A DNA stretch of 64,000 nucleotides from Sceloporus undulatus (GCF_019175285.1 NC_056523.1:208131872-208195871), one strand, 5' to 3'; counted from the stretch's first letter, positions 47,914-58,076 are shown. The notes: generated from the sequence alone by a model not told the origin. A program made the numbers and translations.

Positions 47914-48443
47914 GGGCCTTGTTCCCACTAAGATTTAAACCGGATCGTGATTCCAAATGATCTGTTTTAAACCACCATGGTTCCCACTTAATTTGAATCA
48001 CTGAAGCGATTTGGAAGGGGGGGGCATGGTTTTTGCCCGTTTTTATCAATTTAACGCAAGTCAAAAAGACGCTGGGTATTTTTGGGGCTGAATCAATTTA
48101 TTTGGAAATAAATTGATTTAGCCTAAGTGGGAACCAGGCGGATTCGAATCGGATTTGAATCCACCCTGGTTCCCACTGGCAGTGGCTTCCCTGGCCTCCC
48201 AGCCATACATGCCTGCTCTGTCCTCAGTCCTCCTAGCCTGCCTCTTTCCTTCCGCCCAAGCCTCTCCTCCGCCCCCAGTATGGCCAGGAGGATGGAGGGA
48301 GGCATGGCGGGGAAGCCACGGCTGTTGCTTCCTGCACCAATTCTTGAAACCGGTGCAAACATAGTGGGAACCACTGTGTTTGCCGAACCGGTTTAAGGAA
48401 TCAGTGCAGGAATCGAATCAAGAGGTAAGTGGGAATTAGGCCT
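47914..48443. mobile_element. TIR DNA element of about 530 bp with internal palindromes
   Basis: The left end GGGCCTTGTTCCCACTAA matches the inverted right end AGGCCTAATTCCCACTTA. Inside, 'gtgggaaccaggcggattcg' and 'ccaccctggttcccac' form further inverted pairs, and GGTTCCCAC recurs. The superfamily is undecided because the target duplication is not clear. Confidence 0.6.
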
Positions 48444-48707
48444 TAGATAGTTAAGAGATGAACAAAGAACACTAGCCATGAGGCAGTGAACTACTGGGTC
48501 AGATCAAGTAGTCTCAAGACTGAAATGGGTCTTCAGCTTGGGTTGCCTTTCTCTTGACTCTTCCATTGACACTCATGCCTGGCTGTGTTCAGTTCAGCCA
48601 CAGTCTCCCAGTCATTTAGACAAGCTTTGATGGTTTCCCCTCATGTTTTTTATTGTAAAAAATTTCAGAAGTCCAAGCATAAATATTTATACAGCTCATT
48701 TTAAATA

Positions 48708-48934
48708 CAGTGTGCCCTTACTTTACGTGGAGGATCTGTTCCGGACTCCCTCGCGTAAGGCAAATTCCGCCAATGCCCGAGCCCCAATTGAATGGGGCTT
48801 GTGCATGTGGTGGTGTGGTGGTGCAGTGGCACACGTGCACCATGGGCGCGTGCCCTATTGTTCCCTATGGGATGCACCGCCCCTTCTCCCCATGCAGCTT
48901 TCAGCATATGCTGACAGCCGCATAAAGCGCACCT
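48708..48934 (+). mobile_element. Tigger/pogo-like MITE, CpG-rich subfamily
   Basis: After TA it begins CAGTGTGCCCTTACTTTACG, then GGATCTGTTCCGGACTCCC. The right end CGCATAAAGCGCACCTGC is diverged. The layout is that of pogo-type MITEs. Confidence 0.5.
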
Positions 48935-49540
48935 GCATATGATGGTGCATACACAATGCCTCAGATCCTGTATCAGGAGATATACATGTATCGTGTAGCT
49001 ATGTCACTATAACTGCATCTCCTGATACTACCCCCCACTTAAACAATTAATATTGTAAGCCCGTCAAACACAGCCATTTCCATGTTGTTGGAAAGTAGGG
49101 GGATGTGTGAACATGCATCCAGCTATTTTCCTGTAGTTGGGTGTGCTCTCACAGGCATCTGCAGAGACCTCTGAGGGTTTTTGCAAGCACTCTGTAAGAG
49201 AAGTCCTTGCAGAACATCCAGATACAAGAAAAGAAAATGTCCCTGTTCATTCCCTTTCTCTTTGATAACATAGAAATGGCCACAATAGGGAGAGGACACA
49301 GTTTACAAGGTGAGGTTTTGTAGCATGTGAACTTTTGTTGTTGCTTGGTCAGAACAGCATCCCAACCTACGCAGTGAACATAAAAGTGAATTATCATGGT
49401 AAAGGCCACACCATCACAATTTACTAACAGGAAGATAGTGGAATACTTTTTAAACAAGGTGGGGAGGGAATGACATGATTTGCAAGAAACTCCCACTGCT
49501 TATGACCAATTCTTCTCAAATCAGGAGAAATTGATGCCCC

Positions 49541-49635
49541 TAGGGTTGCCAGGTCTTAGGGTTCTTAGGTCTGGCTTTCTCCAGTCCTCAGACCCTCTTA
49601 ATACAAAAGTCAGAAAGTGTTTGCAAGCATATATA

Positions 49636-49701
<66 letters not shown>

Positions 49702-49888
49702 TCAGACTGAGTATTTTCGATTTGATTAGCACACTCTTTGCAATGGTTGTTGATGTTTAAGGTATCCTGCTGAATGACATCACAAGTTCCACTCATGTGA
49801 CATCACAAAGCATTATCGGTAGATGATGTGGGCCTATTCCAGCCCCTGAAATCTCAGCACCTGGGATCATCTGGTCCTGGCAACCCTA
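49541..49888. mobile_element. hAT-like MITE containing a microsatellite
   Basis: Terminal inverted repeats TAGGGTTGCCAGG are identical at both ends. Flanks GATGCCCC (49533-49540) and GATGCTCC (49889-49896) match at 7 of 8 positions. The 348-bp element encloses the (AT)n(AC)n tract at 49629-49698. Sequences starting TAGGGTTGCCA or GAGGGTTGCCA at 16853 and 29174 may be ends of related elements. Confidence 0.7.
49629..49698. repeat. (AT)n(AC)n microsatellite
   Basis: AT units pass into AC units; lies inside the hAT-like element at 49541-49888. Confidence 0.9.
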
Positions 49889-51148
49889 GATGCTCCCAAG
49901 TCCAATTCACTTTTGGAAATGTTTAAGAGAGTTGCTGAGAATCCATAATAGATTCTCTCCTTATAAAGCTATCTCAGACCATAGTAGCCAGATCACTTGG
50001 TGTATTACTGGGGAGTGGGAATGGAGAGGCAAAGAACTGGGCCATGGATAGTATGGCTTGAAAAGTTAAGGGGTAGTGGCATGAAAAGTTAGAGAGCACT
50101 CTGGACTCCTCGGTCACACTGCAAAGAGGTCTGGAGGAACACTTCCACTTCATATTCTGCCATCCCCCTAATTTCCCATATCCTTGTTTCTCGTTGCCTT
50201 TTGTCTGTCAGGTTTTCTGGCAAAAATTTTACTGAAAATTGAGATTTCAGGTACTGATGCAGGGTATATCCTTGGTATGAGGTTCATTGATATATCATTA
50301 CTCTCTTAAACCTTTTATGTGGACCAGAATCCCACTGGGGAGTTACATATGTGTTAAAACCACGGTTAACTAGAAGCTATGTAGGGATCAAAATGATGAT
50401 GAGTGTATAATCTAGCAGGTTACACATTTATAACCGTCATAAAGGATTCCAGCCATTACTATTAGGACTTCATTTCTATCACACCTTTTCCCTCAATACT
50501 GGGAATCAGAGTGACCAATAGGATATTTTCGTTAGCACACACATGAACTCAAGGCCCAAGCCTCCCAACATCAAACTCATCACACTCCTTTCTCAATTAC
50601 ACCAATTAAGATGGCAGCTGAAGTGATTGTATTGCTTCCCTCACAGCGGTAGTGGGCAAGTTCTATGCATATAAAAAACAGTTTACCATCTCTTGGACCC
50701 ACTGGTGACCACAGTGACTCCAAGACTAGTAGGAGAAAATGGAGAGAACAAAGCTGGGAATGGGTGGAAGTCTGTTTCCTGTTTTCTGAAAAGACTGCAT
50801 GTTCTTTAGTTTAAAAGGTGTAAAGAAACCCCTGTGTCTTACTGAGAACTACTGACACGTTTGGAGACTTCCAGGAAGGAGCCAATTCTCTTTCTCCTGG
50901 TGACTTTTTCAGTCTTGGAGAAACTAGGAACCCACACGGCCTTGGAAAGATGCATGCAGATCTCAGGGGTTGCAACTTGTCCCTTTCAGGGGTTTGCAAC
51001 CTTTGGTCCTCCATTTCTTTTGGACTTCAGAAACCTGAAGCCGCAGCCAACTTGGCCAACTGTCAAGAATTATGGCCCAAAATATCTGGAAAACCAAAGA
51101 TTGGGAACCACTTTACACCTTATTTCACCATCCATAAAAGGATTAAGA

Positions 51149-51323
51149 GAGTAATGTAATGGTTTGACTATGACTCTGGAGATAAGAGTTCAGTTCCCTG
51201 GTCAGCCATGGAAACCCACTGGATGACCTTGGGCAAGTCACATATTCTCAGCCCCAGAAACCCGTGATAGGCTCACCTTAAGGTCGACATAAGTTGGAAA
51301 CAACCTGAAGGCACACAGCAAGA
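51149..51323 (+). mobile_element. Sauria-type SINE, internally deleted
   Basis: The head GTAATGGTTTGACTATGACT is followed by CACTGGATGACCTTGGGCAA and the tail ACATAAGTTGGAAACAACCT. It is shorter than full-length copies in the centre. Confidence 0.75.
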
Positions 51324-52154
51324 AAGTTTAAACACTGCTCCCAGGGCCATTCTAAACATTCTGATTTAAACTATCTGATGCCATCACTAAATATTAGTTG
51401 GGAAATACAGTATAGGAGGAATACATATGCTAGCATCAGCTATATATCCCAGCTTCTTCTATTTGATTGGGAGTGTGTTTACCCCATTCCTACTCTGAAA
51501 TATAACTCAGGAAACACTGTATCACATGCTATTCATGCATGTTTAAAAGAGCCTATCTCTTAGCCTGGGCTCATGGTCATCCCACCAGACAAATATATAC
51601 ATATCTCTATTAAGAAGGTGCCATAGCAGAATGGGCAAATATTGAATGTGCTTTGATTTTAGATTTCAGCAAACAGAAAAATGAAATGCCCTGTGTCTAC
51701 AAATGACAGAGAATTTGAGCCAATAATATTGCTTGCCACACTGGGGTGGGAGGGGGATCTAGTTGCCAAAAATATATAACTAAAATTCAATCTATCATCA
51801 TCAAAGTCACCAACATTTCCAAGGACAGGTGGGAAAGAACCTGTATCCTGGACGGGGACATGCAAGATCATAATGAAAATAAAGAGGCAATAAAGGCTAT
51901 TTCTATATACAAGTGTCCGATTCTCAAATATCTTTCTACATACATATGCACATAAATACAGGTAGCACAAGACAAGTTGCTCCTTGTAGACAAAATGTCC
52001 TCCATCACACTTGAAGGAAACAGGCTAACATAACAGCAGGATATGCCACATGCTACACAGCTGCAGCCTCCAACACCTCAGCCCACAGCATCTGTTGTCT
52101 AAAGGTATGTATTTCATTCAAATTCATGGTAGGGTTACTTCGTGATATATGCAT

Positions 52155-52247
52155 GTAGAAAGACCTTGCAGCACCTTTGAGACTAACTGAAAGAAAGAAG
52201 TTGGCAGTATGAGCTTTCACTGACTTAAGTCTACTTCCTCGGATGCA
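52155..52247. repeat. Single arm of the 'cacctttgagactaactgaa' repeat
   Basis: This shares GCAGCACCTTTGAGACTAAC and a downstream GTATGAGCTTTCACTGA block with the left arm at 54986-55064. Confidence 0.55.
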
Positions 52248-52614
52248 TTTGGTGGCTTGCTATATGTTAACAGTTGCTCAACTTTCCAAATAATAGTAAA
52301 TGGTAGGGCAGCTACTACAATGGGGAGGGAATAATAATGTGTTCATCAGTATTTCACCTTCATGGTTTTGTTTTGTTTTTATGGAAAGAGATTCACACTG
52401 ATTAAAGGAAACAGGCAACTCCCAGATAGGCTGGGACAAATATATGAAGGAATGTAATGATGAAAAACCAACATGAACAGTTTACATACTGCTAGATTAA
52501 TGAATTGGTATGGACTAGGTGCTGCCTAATAAAACATATTAGCTACAGCTAAGCACAGACAGAACACCCACAATCACAAACTCATCTACTAATTTATTAT
52601 ATAGTGTTAACAAG

Positions 52615-53072
52615 ATCTGGAGCCCTTTACACCACACAATTAAATGATGCCACTTCACTCCCCATGGTTCCTTCCTGGGGTTTGCAGTTTAGGTACAGCA
52701 TTTAGAGAACTACCGTGGCATAACGGTTTGAGCATTGGACTATGACTATGGAGACCAGAGTTTGATTCCTTGCTCAGCCATGAAACCCACTGGGTGGCCT
52801 TGGGCTAGTCACATGCTCTCAGCCTCATGGGAAGGCAATGTCAAACCTTGGGACAAATCCTGCCAAGAAAACCCCATGATAGGCTCTCCTTAGGGTCGCC
52901 ATAAATTGGAAACGACTTGGAGGCACTCAAGAAACTAAAATTTAGAATACTCAACTAGAGAGTTCTAGTGCCTCATCAAACTACAAGTCCCAGAATTTCA
53001 TAGGATAGAGCCATAGCTGTTCAAGTAGAAACATAGTGCTATAATTGTACAGTATAAAAGTGCCCCAGATAT
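52615..53072. mobile_element. Palindromic MITE split by a SINE
   Basis: The left half (52615-52711: CTTTACACCACACAATTAAA, GGTTTGCAGTTTAGG) and right half (52940-53072: AACTACAAGTCCCAGAATTT, GTGCTATAATTGTACAGTAT) flank the SINE at 52712-52939. Confidence 0.65.
52712..52939 (+). mobile_element. Sauria-type SINE with target duplication, inside a MITE
   Basis: Full-length SINE from a tRNA-like head (CCGTGGCATAACGGTTTGAG) to a Bov-B-like end (CGCCATAAATTGGAAACGAC). The flanks ATTTAGAGAACT (52700-52711) and ATTTAGAATACT (52940-52951) match at 10 of 12 positions. The SINE splits a MITE of the palindromic family. Confidence 0.85.
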
Positions 53073-53868
53073 GTAGTTGTCAGTAGGGAGAAAAAGTCTT
53101 ACAAAGTGCATTATGCATTTCCAAAAACTACCAGAAGGAGAAAGTGTGGTAATGACAATGAAAACCCTGTGAAATTCAGGGGATCCCCATAAGTGGATCC
53201 ATGATATGAAGGCATGCACACAGACACACACGCTCAAACCAGAAGAACATGCCAGCCTGGCCTGCATGAAGGGTTTATGTATAACATCAATGGATGTTTT
53301 TAAGCATCCAAAGCCATGTACAGAAGAATTAAAAGTAATCACAAATCACAGGAGCCAATTCCACATCCTGCCCCCAGCCAGCAAGAAAGCCTGTAGCTTT
53401 TCTCTCACTCCCTATTCAAAGTGGTGGCTGGAAGTGATGTTGCATGTTGGGGGGGGGGCGGTCTGTGGGTGTTTTGTGTGTTTTCACATGATGGATTCTG
53501 TGTGAAACTGCATGAAAACCACAACAAGATTTTTTTACAAGTGGGAGCATTGTGGGTCACATGAAGAGCATCGAAGCCACAGAAGTGGGTTCCAGGGCCA
53601 CATGTTCTTCACAGACCACACTCTGTCCATCCCAATCTATGAAAATAGCTGTGGAAAGCATATTCAGCCTTCCAAAAATGGCAGTACATATAAGCAGAGG
53701 AATTTTATTTTAAAGCATTATAAAAACTCCCCACATTAAAAGGATAAAATTAATTGTAAGCCTGTGTAATCGTCAAGTCATTTCATATCTACACACCTTG
53801 CAAGAAGCAGTTATCCCAAATTTTGTAGAAAGGTTATACACAATGCAATCTATACCAAAATTTCTCAT

Positions 53869-53874
53869 TTTATT
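53869..53874 (-). promoter_or_regulatory. MRPL50: Candidate MRPL50 polyadenylation signal
   Basis: TTTATT on the plus strand (AATAAA on the gene strand) lies about 520 nt past the stop codon. Other A/T-rich hexamers are nearby, so the choice is uncertain. Confidence 0.35.
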
Positions 53875-54396
53875 TTCTTACAAAAGAGCCGAATTCTTTG
53901 CCTGCTGTACTTTAATAATAAAACGGGAGAAATACTGCCTAACTTTCCTAATTGTTCATCAATTATACAAAGATTAGAGAACAAAATGATGCTAACAGAA
54001 TAGGTTGTGTGTACAATGTCTTGTAGCTATTGTGTGTATTTCTTCCTCTCACTTTTCTGAAAGACACTACTGCAACTTGAGAGAAAAATTGGTTCAATGA
54101 TTAACAGATCTAATACATAATGTGTGTTTTTCACTAAAGCAAATGTTGCTGTTAACATTTCTTTACAAACAAATGATATTTAAGGGGAAGTCTTCTTTAA
54201 ATAACATAACCAGAGTAGACATAAGAATATACTTCAATTATCCCCTTCAATGAATAAGTGTTGTTATTGCAAGGACAGTAATCGCAAGGACAGTAACATT
54301 TATCAGGAGAGCTGGAAAGTACAAGTCCTCTCTGAGCCTATGTTGACACTCTTACATAGGCAAGAATTCATAAAGATACTTCCATCTTCATTCGGC

Positions 54397-54781
54397 TCAG
54401 TATTGCCAGTTGATCTTCAGGTTTGAGGGCAGCTCTTGGGTACTCATTTCATCAAATTTTGACATGTCTTTTACAGGTATGCTGTAGAAAGCCAAGACAT
54501 CGCTGGCACTCTTCATCTGATGGAGCTGGGAATTCGGGACAGCACGGCCCAAATCTGCTGCCAGCTGTGCCAACAGACGATACTTTAAACTGCTGTCTCC
54601 CAAAGATGCCTTTTGCCAATCTCCCGAGAGTGAAGATCCAAAAATCCCTCGAACGTGAGACTCCAGGCGACTTTGGAGATCTGCAGGGGGGATGTATTTT
54701 TTGCTTCGTGGTGGTGGACAAACTACCACTTCATTCACTGGAACAGCTGGTTCCACCACCTCTGCCACCTTCTCCTTCTTC
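54397..54781 (-). CDS. MRPL50: MRPL50 exon 2 (main body and stop)
   Basis: The exon follows acceptor TTTCCCTACAG and has one base plus 127 codons and TGA. It encodes KKEKVAEVVEPAVPVNEVVV through NLKINWQY. The human ending is NLKITWSY. The open frame runs upstream into the intron with an in-frame ATG at 54849, but that reading (MVLLKNRIIYN...) is intronic and does not match the family. Confidence 0.96.
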
Positions 54782-56135
54782 CTGTAGGGAAAAAAAGAAA
54801 ACAACCTTTTAACAGCATTATAAATAATCCTATTCTTCAACAACACCAACCTTGTATCTTGAGATTAGGATATAGCAATGCATTCAAACTTCAGGAAAAG
54901 ATTCAACCTAAACATCAGGAAGAACTTCAAAGTGGTCCATTTATTCTACTATTCAAAGATATAGCAGTGTTAATCTGTAGAATCAGTACATAGAGAGATC
55001 TTGTAGCACCTTTGAGACTAACTGAAAGAAAGAAACTGGAAGCATGAGCTTTCCTACACTTCAGCCTCCTTCCAAATGCATCTGAGGAAGTAGACTGAAG
55101 TCTAGGAAAGCTCATGCTGCCAATTTCTTTCAGTTAGTCTCAAAGGTGCTACAAGATCTCTCTACGTACTCATTATACTACTACTTATTAAACACTACTG
55201 TTTAATGAAATCTCACAGTTTCGTTCATGATTTCCATCCCACCAACACCACACCACCCACACTTCCAACTGTTGAAGACCCTATCAGGAATGGGCAACTT
55301 GAGGCCACTGAAATGTTTTGGCACTGAAAGTCCCAACACCTCTCAATAGCACAGTCAATCTTCAGAAATGATGGGTGTTGTAGTTCAACAATATCCGGAG
55401 GACCACTCAGTATCCAACACTTCCCTAAGGAGGAAAAGGTTACCGAAAAAGCCCAAGTTGCATACGAAATGGACTGTGGAAACAAAGATAGAAAGGAAAG
55501 CTGAAAAATCAGAGTTGGGGCTGGGACACTGGGAGACCCGGGTTCAAATCTCTGCTTGGTCATCAAACATCAATATGGAGGGACGAGTGTGTGCGTATTT
55601 GAAAAGGATATTATATGACTATGTCGAACGATGCTCTTTTATATATTATGTATTGTAAAAATAAAAGTATTTTTAAAAAACCAACCATAATAGCAGCCCA
55701 TGCATTCATAAATTACAAAATGCACACATTTTATGAAATGCCCCAATACTCCCCAATATGGGGGCATCTTCTTCAGTCTTTGTTGCTGTGTGCCTTCAAG
55801 TTGTTCCTGACTTATGGAGACCCTAAGGGGAACTTATCATGGGGTTTGTCTTGGCCAGGTTTGTTCAGAGGGGGCTGGCCACTGCCTTCCCCTGAGGCTG
55901 AGAGAGTGTGACTTGCCCAGGGTCACCCCAGTGGGGCTCAAGTCCCCTTTCCAACAAGGGAAGGGGGCTCCCTTTATCACCAGAGTCCCCTGGTAACCCT
56001 CTCTGCCTCCCTCCTTCCCTTCTCTATATTGCAGTGACCTTACCTCAGCCCTTCCCACAATGCCCTGCGCGCGGGGAGACTCAGAACCAAGCGATGCCCC
56101 CAGATTCTATGCAGCAGCCCCGAGGATGCCGCCAT
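54397..56135 (-). CDS. MRPL50: MRPL50, mitochondrial large-subunit ribosomal protein mL50 (complete, two exons)
   Basis: The coding sequence joins 56135-56044 and 54781-54397 on the minus strand: 92 + 385 nt, 158 aa plus TGA, the same length as I recall for human MRPL50. The protein is a component of the 39S subunit of the mitochondrial ribosome in the matrix and is nuclear encoded; the family (Ribosomal_L50) is described as having an acyl-carrier-like fold. The N-terminus MAASSGLLHRIWGHRLVLSL, then PARRALWEGLR, is basic and lacks acidic residues until E28, as expected of a mitochondrial presequence. The body has the family motifs VCPPPRSKKYIPPADLQSRL, FGSSLSGDWQ, VPNSQLHQM and DMSKFDEMS. Neighbours are PLPPR1 (tail to tail) and ALDOB (same strand), as in human. 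Confidence 0.96.
54986..55169. repeat. MRPL50: Foldback repeat in the MRPL50 intron
   Basis: The left arm 54986-55064 and right arm 55094-55169 are near-perfect reverse complements: AGAGAGATCTTGTAGCACCT with AGGTGCTACAAGATCTCTCT, and AGCATGAGCTTTCCTA with TAGGAAAGCTCATGCT. The loop is about 30 bp. One arm of the same family occurs at 52155-52247. Confidence 0.7.
55779..55940 (-). mobile_element. MRPL50: Sauria-type SINE lacking the tRNA head
   Basis: Lies in the MRPL50 intron, in gene orientation. It contains GTGCCTTCAAGTTGTTCCTG, ACTTATGGAGACCCTAAGG and CTTGCCCAGGGTCACCCCAG. Confidence 0.78.
56044..56135 (-). CDS. MRPL50: MRPL50 exon 1 (presequence)
   Basis: Thirty full codons plus two bases (AG) of an arginine codon are followed by donor GTAAGG. 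The third base of that arginine codon is the first base of exon 2, so the phase fits. The start was chosen because the ATG lies in a strong context (CCAAGATGGCGGC) inside a CpG-rich stretch, no other start fits the phase, and the total length then equals the family length. The end RRALWEGLR aligns with the 'REFWSRFR' region of human MRPL50. The exon is easily missed because its open frame is only about 30 codons. Confidence 0.9.
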
Positions 56136-56140
56136 CTTGG
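56128..56140 (-). promoter_or_regulatory. MRPL50: YY1-like motif over the MRPL50 start codon
   Basis: On the gene strand CCAAGATGGCGGC covers the initiator ATG. AAGATGGCGGC is the classic YY1 site found at the 5' end of many housekeeping and ribosomal-protein genes, where it fixes the start site. A CCAAT box lies about 50 bp upstream on the opposite strand (56185-56189). The surroundings are CpG-rich (56050-56250). Binding is inferred. Confidence 0.6.
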
Positions 56141-56260
56141 ACGCGCACTGAAGCCTCCGCCCTTCTAAGGGCACTGAGGCCGAGCCAATGGGAAAAGAAG
56201 GAGGCGTGTCCTCCTGGGGAAGCCCGTTGCATCATGGGATTAGGAGGAGCTTCTTTTCCA
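56136..56260. promoter_or_regulatory. MRPL50: MRPL50 CpG-rich promoter region
   Basis: GC-rich sequence with many CpGs, a CCAAT box at 56185-56189 and no TATA box sits directly upstream of exon 1. In mammals this promoter is shared head-to-head with ZNF189. No divergent coding exon could be found on the plus strand here. Confidence 0.5.
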
Positions 56261-56344
56261 TAGAGATAGGAAATAAAGAGATACACCCTCCTCTAAACTG
56301 CAGGGACGCTTCTAGGCTTTCAAACAACTGGGCCTGTGAGCTAT

Positions 56345-56404
56345 GGCTGCATCCACACTGTAGGGATAATCCAGTTTGACACCACTTTAACTGCCATGGC
56401 AGTT
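56345..56404. mobile_element. Palindromic MITE, left end only
   Basis: TGCATCCACACTGTAGGGAT, then TGACACCACTTTAACTGCCA. Cut off after 60 bp. Confidence 0.6.
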
Positions 56405-56535
56405 TTTTAATTAGACAGTGTGAATCTTTTTTGATGGACACATTTGTAAACATAAATAAAACAATAAATATTGAGTCCAGTGTTCAAATATGAGCTGTTC
56501 TTTTTAAGATGAGAATATTTATAATTAAGTTTCAA

Positions 56536-56748
56536 GGCTGCATCCACACTGCAGGAATAATCCGCTTTAAATGTCACCGCTTCATGCGTAGGAATTATGG
56601 GAATTGTAGTTCGTTGTGGCACCAGAGCTCTCTGACAGAGGAGGCTAAATGTTTCACAAAACTACAGATCCCCAGAATTTCATAGCACTGAGCCATGGCA
56701 GCTAAAGTGGTGTCAAACTGGATTATTTCTGCTGTGCAGATGCAGCCT
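56536..56748. mobile_element. Palindromic MITE, complete
   Basis: Runs from GCTGCATCCACACTGCAGGA to TTTCTGCTGTGCAGATGCAG, with AATTGTAGTTCGTTGTGGCA and AAACTACAGATCCCCAGAAT inside. Confidence 0.75.
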
Positions 56749-56751
56749 TGG

Positions 56752-56836
56752 ATCCAATCCACACTGCAGAAATAATGCAGTTTGAGACTGCTTTAGCTGC
56801 CCTGTCTGAGTGCTAGGGAATCCTGGGAATGCAGAT
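56752..56836. mobile_element. Palindromic MITE, left arm
   Basis: Lies 3 bp after the preceding copy: TCCAATCCACACTGCAGAAA to GGGAATCCTGGGAATGCAG. The right arm is missing. Confidence 0.65.
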
Positions 56837-57325
56837 AGTGTGGGACTGCAGCATTGTAAAAATGTGATGGCCAATAATGCAATGGATGTAATGACAACAT
56901 ACACAAACCAGACAGTCCAACAGCAGGGCATGGGGTGAAGAGGATGAATGAGGCATGGATGGGGGGGCCTCCATGATTGTGCTTTGCCAAGGTGTCACTG
57001 GGCACACCAATGCATCAATACAGGCGGAGCATCGCACCTACAATTGTGTGGCTGATCATAGAGGCAGGTGTTCGATGAAATGGCATCTGGGTGGAAAGAA
57101 GGAGGTCATAGGTGGTGTGTTTGTGCTACAGCGTGCATGCATGTTGGGCAGGAAGTAAAATATAATCATCATCACATGGCACAGCTTGATGCCACATGGT
57201 GCCATGGGTGTTTGGGTCACCTTCAGTGCAGGCCGTGTGGACAGCAGGGTTTACGAACTGCTTTCAGATAACGCAGGATGGAGCAGCCTTTTTCATGCCC
57301 ATCTGCTCCGGCCCATAGTCTATAT

Positions 57326-57448
57326 CAGTGGTCCCCAGACTGTGCTCTTTAAGGGATTTTGGACTGCAACTCCCAGAATTCCAGACTATTGGCCAACATG
57401 GTTGAGGCTTCTGGGAGCTGAAGTCCAAAATCTCTTTGGGGACCACTG
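57326..57448. mobile_element. Short foldback hAT-like MITE (CAGTGGTCCCCA ends)
   Basis: A 123-bp element with 12-bp inverted ends CAGTGGTCCCCA. Inner arms TTTTGGACTGCAACTCCCAG and CTGGGAGCTGAAGTCCAAAA are inverse. No matching 8-bp flank is visible. Confidence 0.65.
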
Positions 57449-57479
57449 GGATTCCTGGTGGTCTCCCATCCAACCAGGT

Positions 57480-57688
57480 GTGCTTCTACACTGTTGACGC
57501 CACTTTAAGTGCTGTAGCTCCATGCTATGGAATCCTGGGATTTGTAGTTTTACAAGGTCTTCAGTCTTCTCTGCCCAAGAGTGCTGGTCCTTCACAAAAC
57601 TACAAACCCCAGCATTCTGTAGGGTGGAGCCATGGCAGTTAAAGTGGTGTCAACCCCCCTTTTTTTTCTACAGTGTAGATGCACCCTA
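57480..57688. mobile_element. Palindromic MITE, complete
   Basis: Runs from GTGCTTCTACACTGTTGACG to TTCTACAGTGTAGATGCACC, with ATGGAATCCTGGGATTTGTA and ACAAACCCCAGCATTCTGTA inside. Confidence 0.7.
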
Positions 57689-57831
57689 GAACTGACCTAG
57701 TTTAGCCTCCAGATCAGGCAGGATCTGGCACCTTTGGGGTATTTAGGCCTTGCAGATGCAGAACCCAGTGGTAAATACCGCAGGCCAAAAGCCAAATTGG
57801 CATATACACCCTGCATTGTAAAAAAGAAGGG

Positions 57832-57853
57832 GGAGAGAGAGAGAGAGAGAGAG
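57832..57853. repeat. (GA)n microsatellite
   Basis: About 11 GA units. A similar tract occurs at 12750-12769. Confidence 0.85.
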
Positions 57854-57957
57854 TGGAAAATTGGAATGTGGGGAGTGCTTTTAAGTTCAACTGGTTTTTA
57901 TTTTCACATGAGCTTTCTGTGCTTTTAGCTTAGTGAGATACTTAGCCGCCTCTACCA

Positions 57958-58066
57958 TAGAGCTCTGGTGCCACAACAAACTACAGATCCCAGGATTCCA
58001 TAGCATGGAACCATGGCAATCAAAACATTGTCAAACTGTGTTATTTCTGCAGTGCAGGTGCAGCCC
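57958..58066. mobile_element. Palindromic MITE, right arm
   Basis: Contains AACAAACTACAGATCCCAGG, CATGGCAATCAAAACATTGT and TTATTTCTGCAGTGCAGGTG. Confidence 0.6.
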
Positions 58067-58076
58067 AGGAATCCCA

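Larger units (their letters stand above)
45284..53860. other. Intergenic region between the 3' ends of PLPPR1 and MRPL50
   Basis: PLPPR1 and MRPL50 converge on this 8.6-kb interval. It holds a TIR element at about 47914-48443, a Tigger-like MITE (48708-48934), a hAT element with target duplication (49541-49888), Sauria SINEs at 51149-51323 and 52712-52939, and a MITE split by the latter. No open frame resembles BAAT, which occupies this place in human. 45300-47900 and 49900-51100 hold nothing I recognise. Confidence 0.7.
54782..56043 (-). other. MRPL50: MRPL50 intron
   Basis: A 1.26-kb intron containing a near-perfect foldback repeat (54986-55169) and a reverse-oriented Sauria-type SINE (55779-55940). 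About 55200-55770 shows short repeat remnants only. Confidence 0.85.

Noticed and set aside
54782-54849. In-frame upstream start for MRPL50 (MVLLKNRIIYN...)
   Set aside because: It lies within the intron; a clean acceptor at 54782-54783 and the phase-matched exon at 56044-56135 give the family length and N-terminus.
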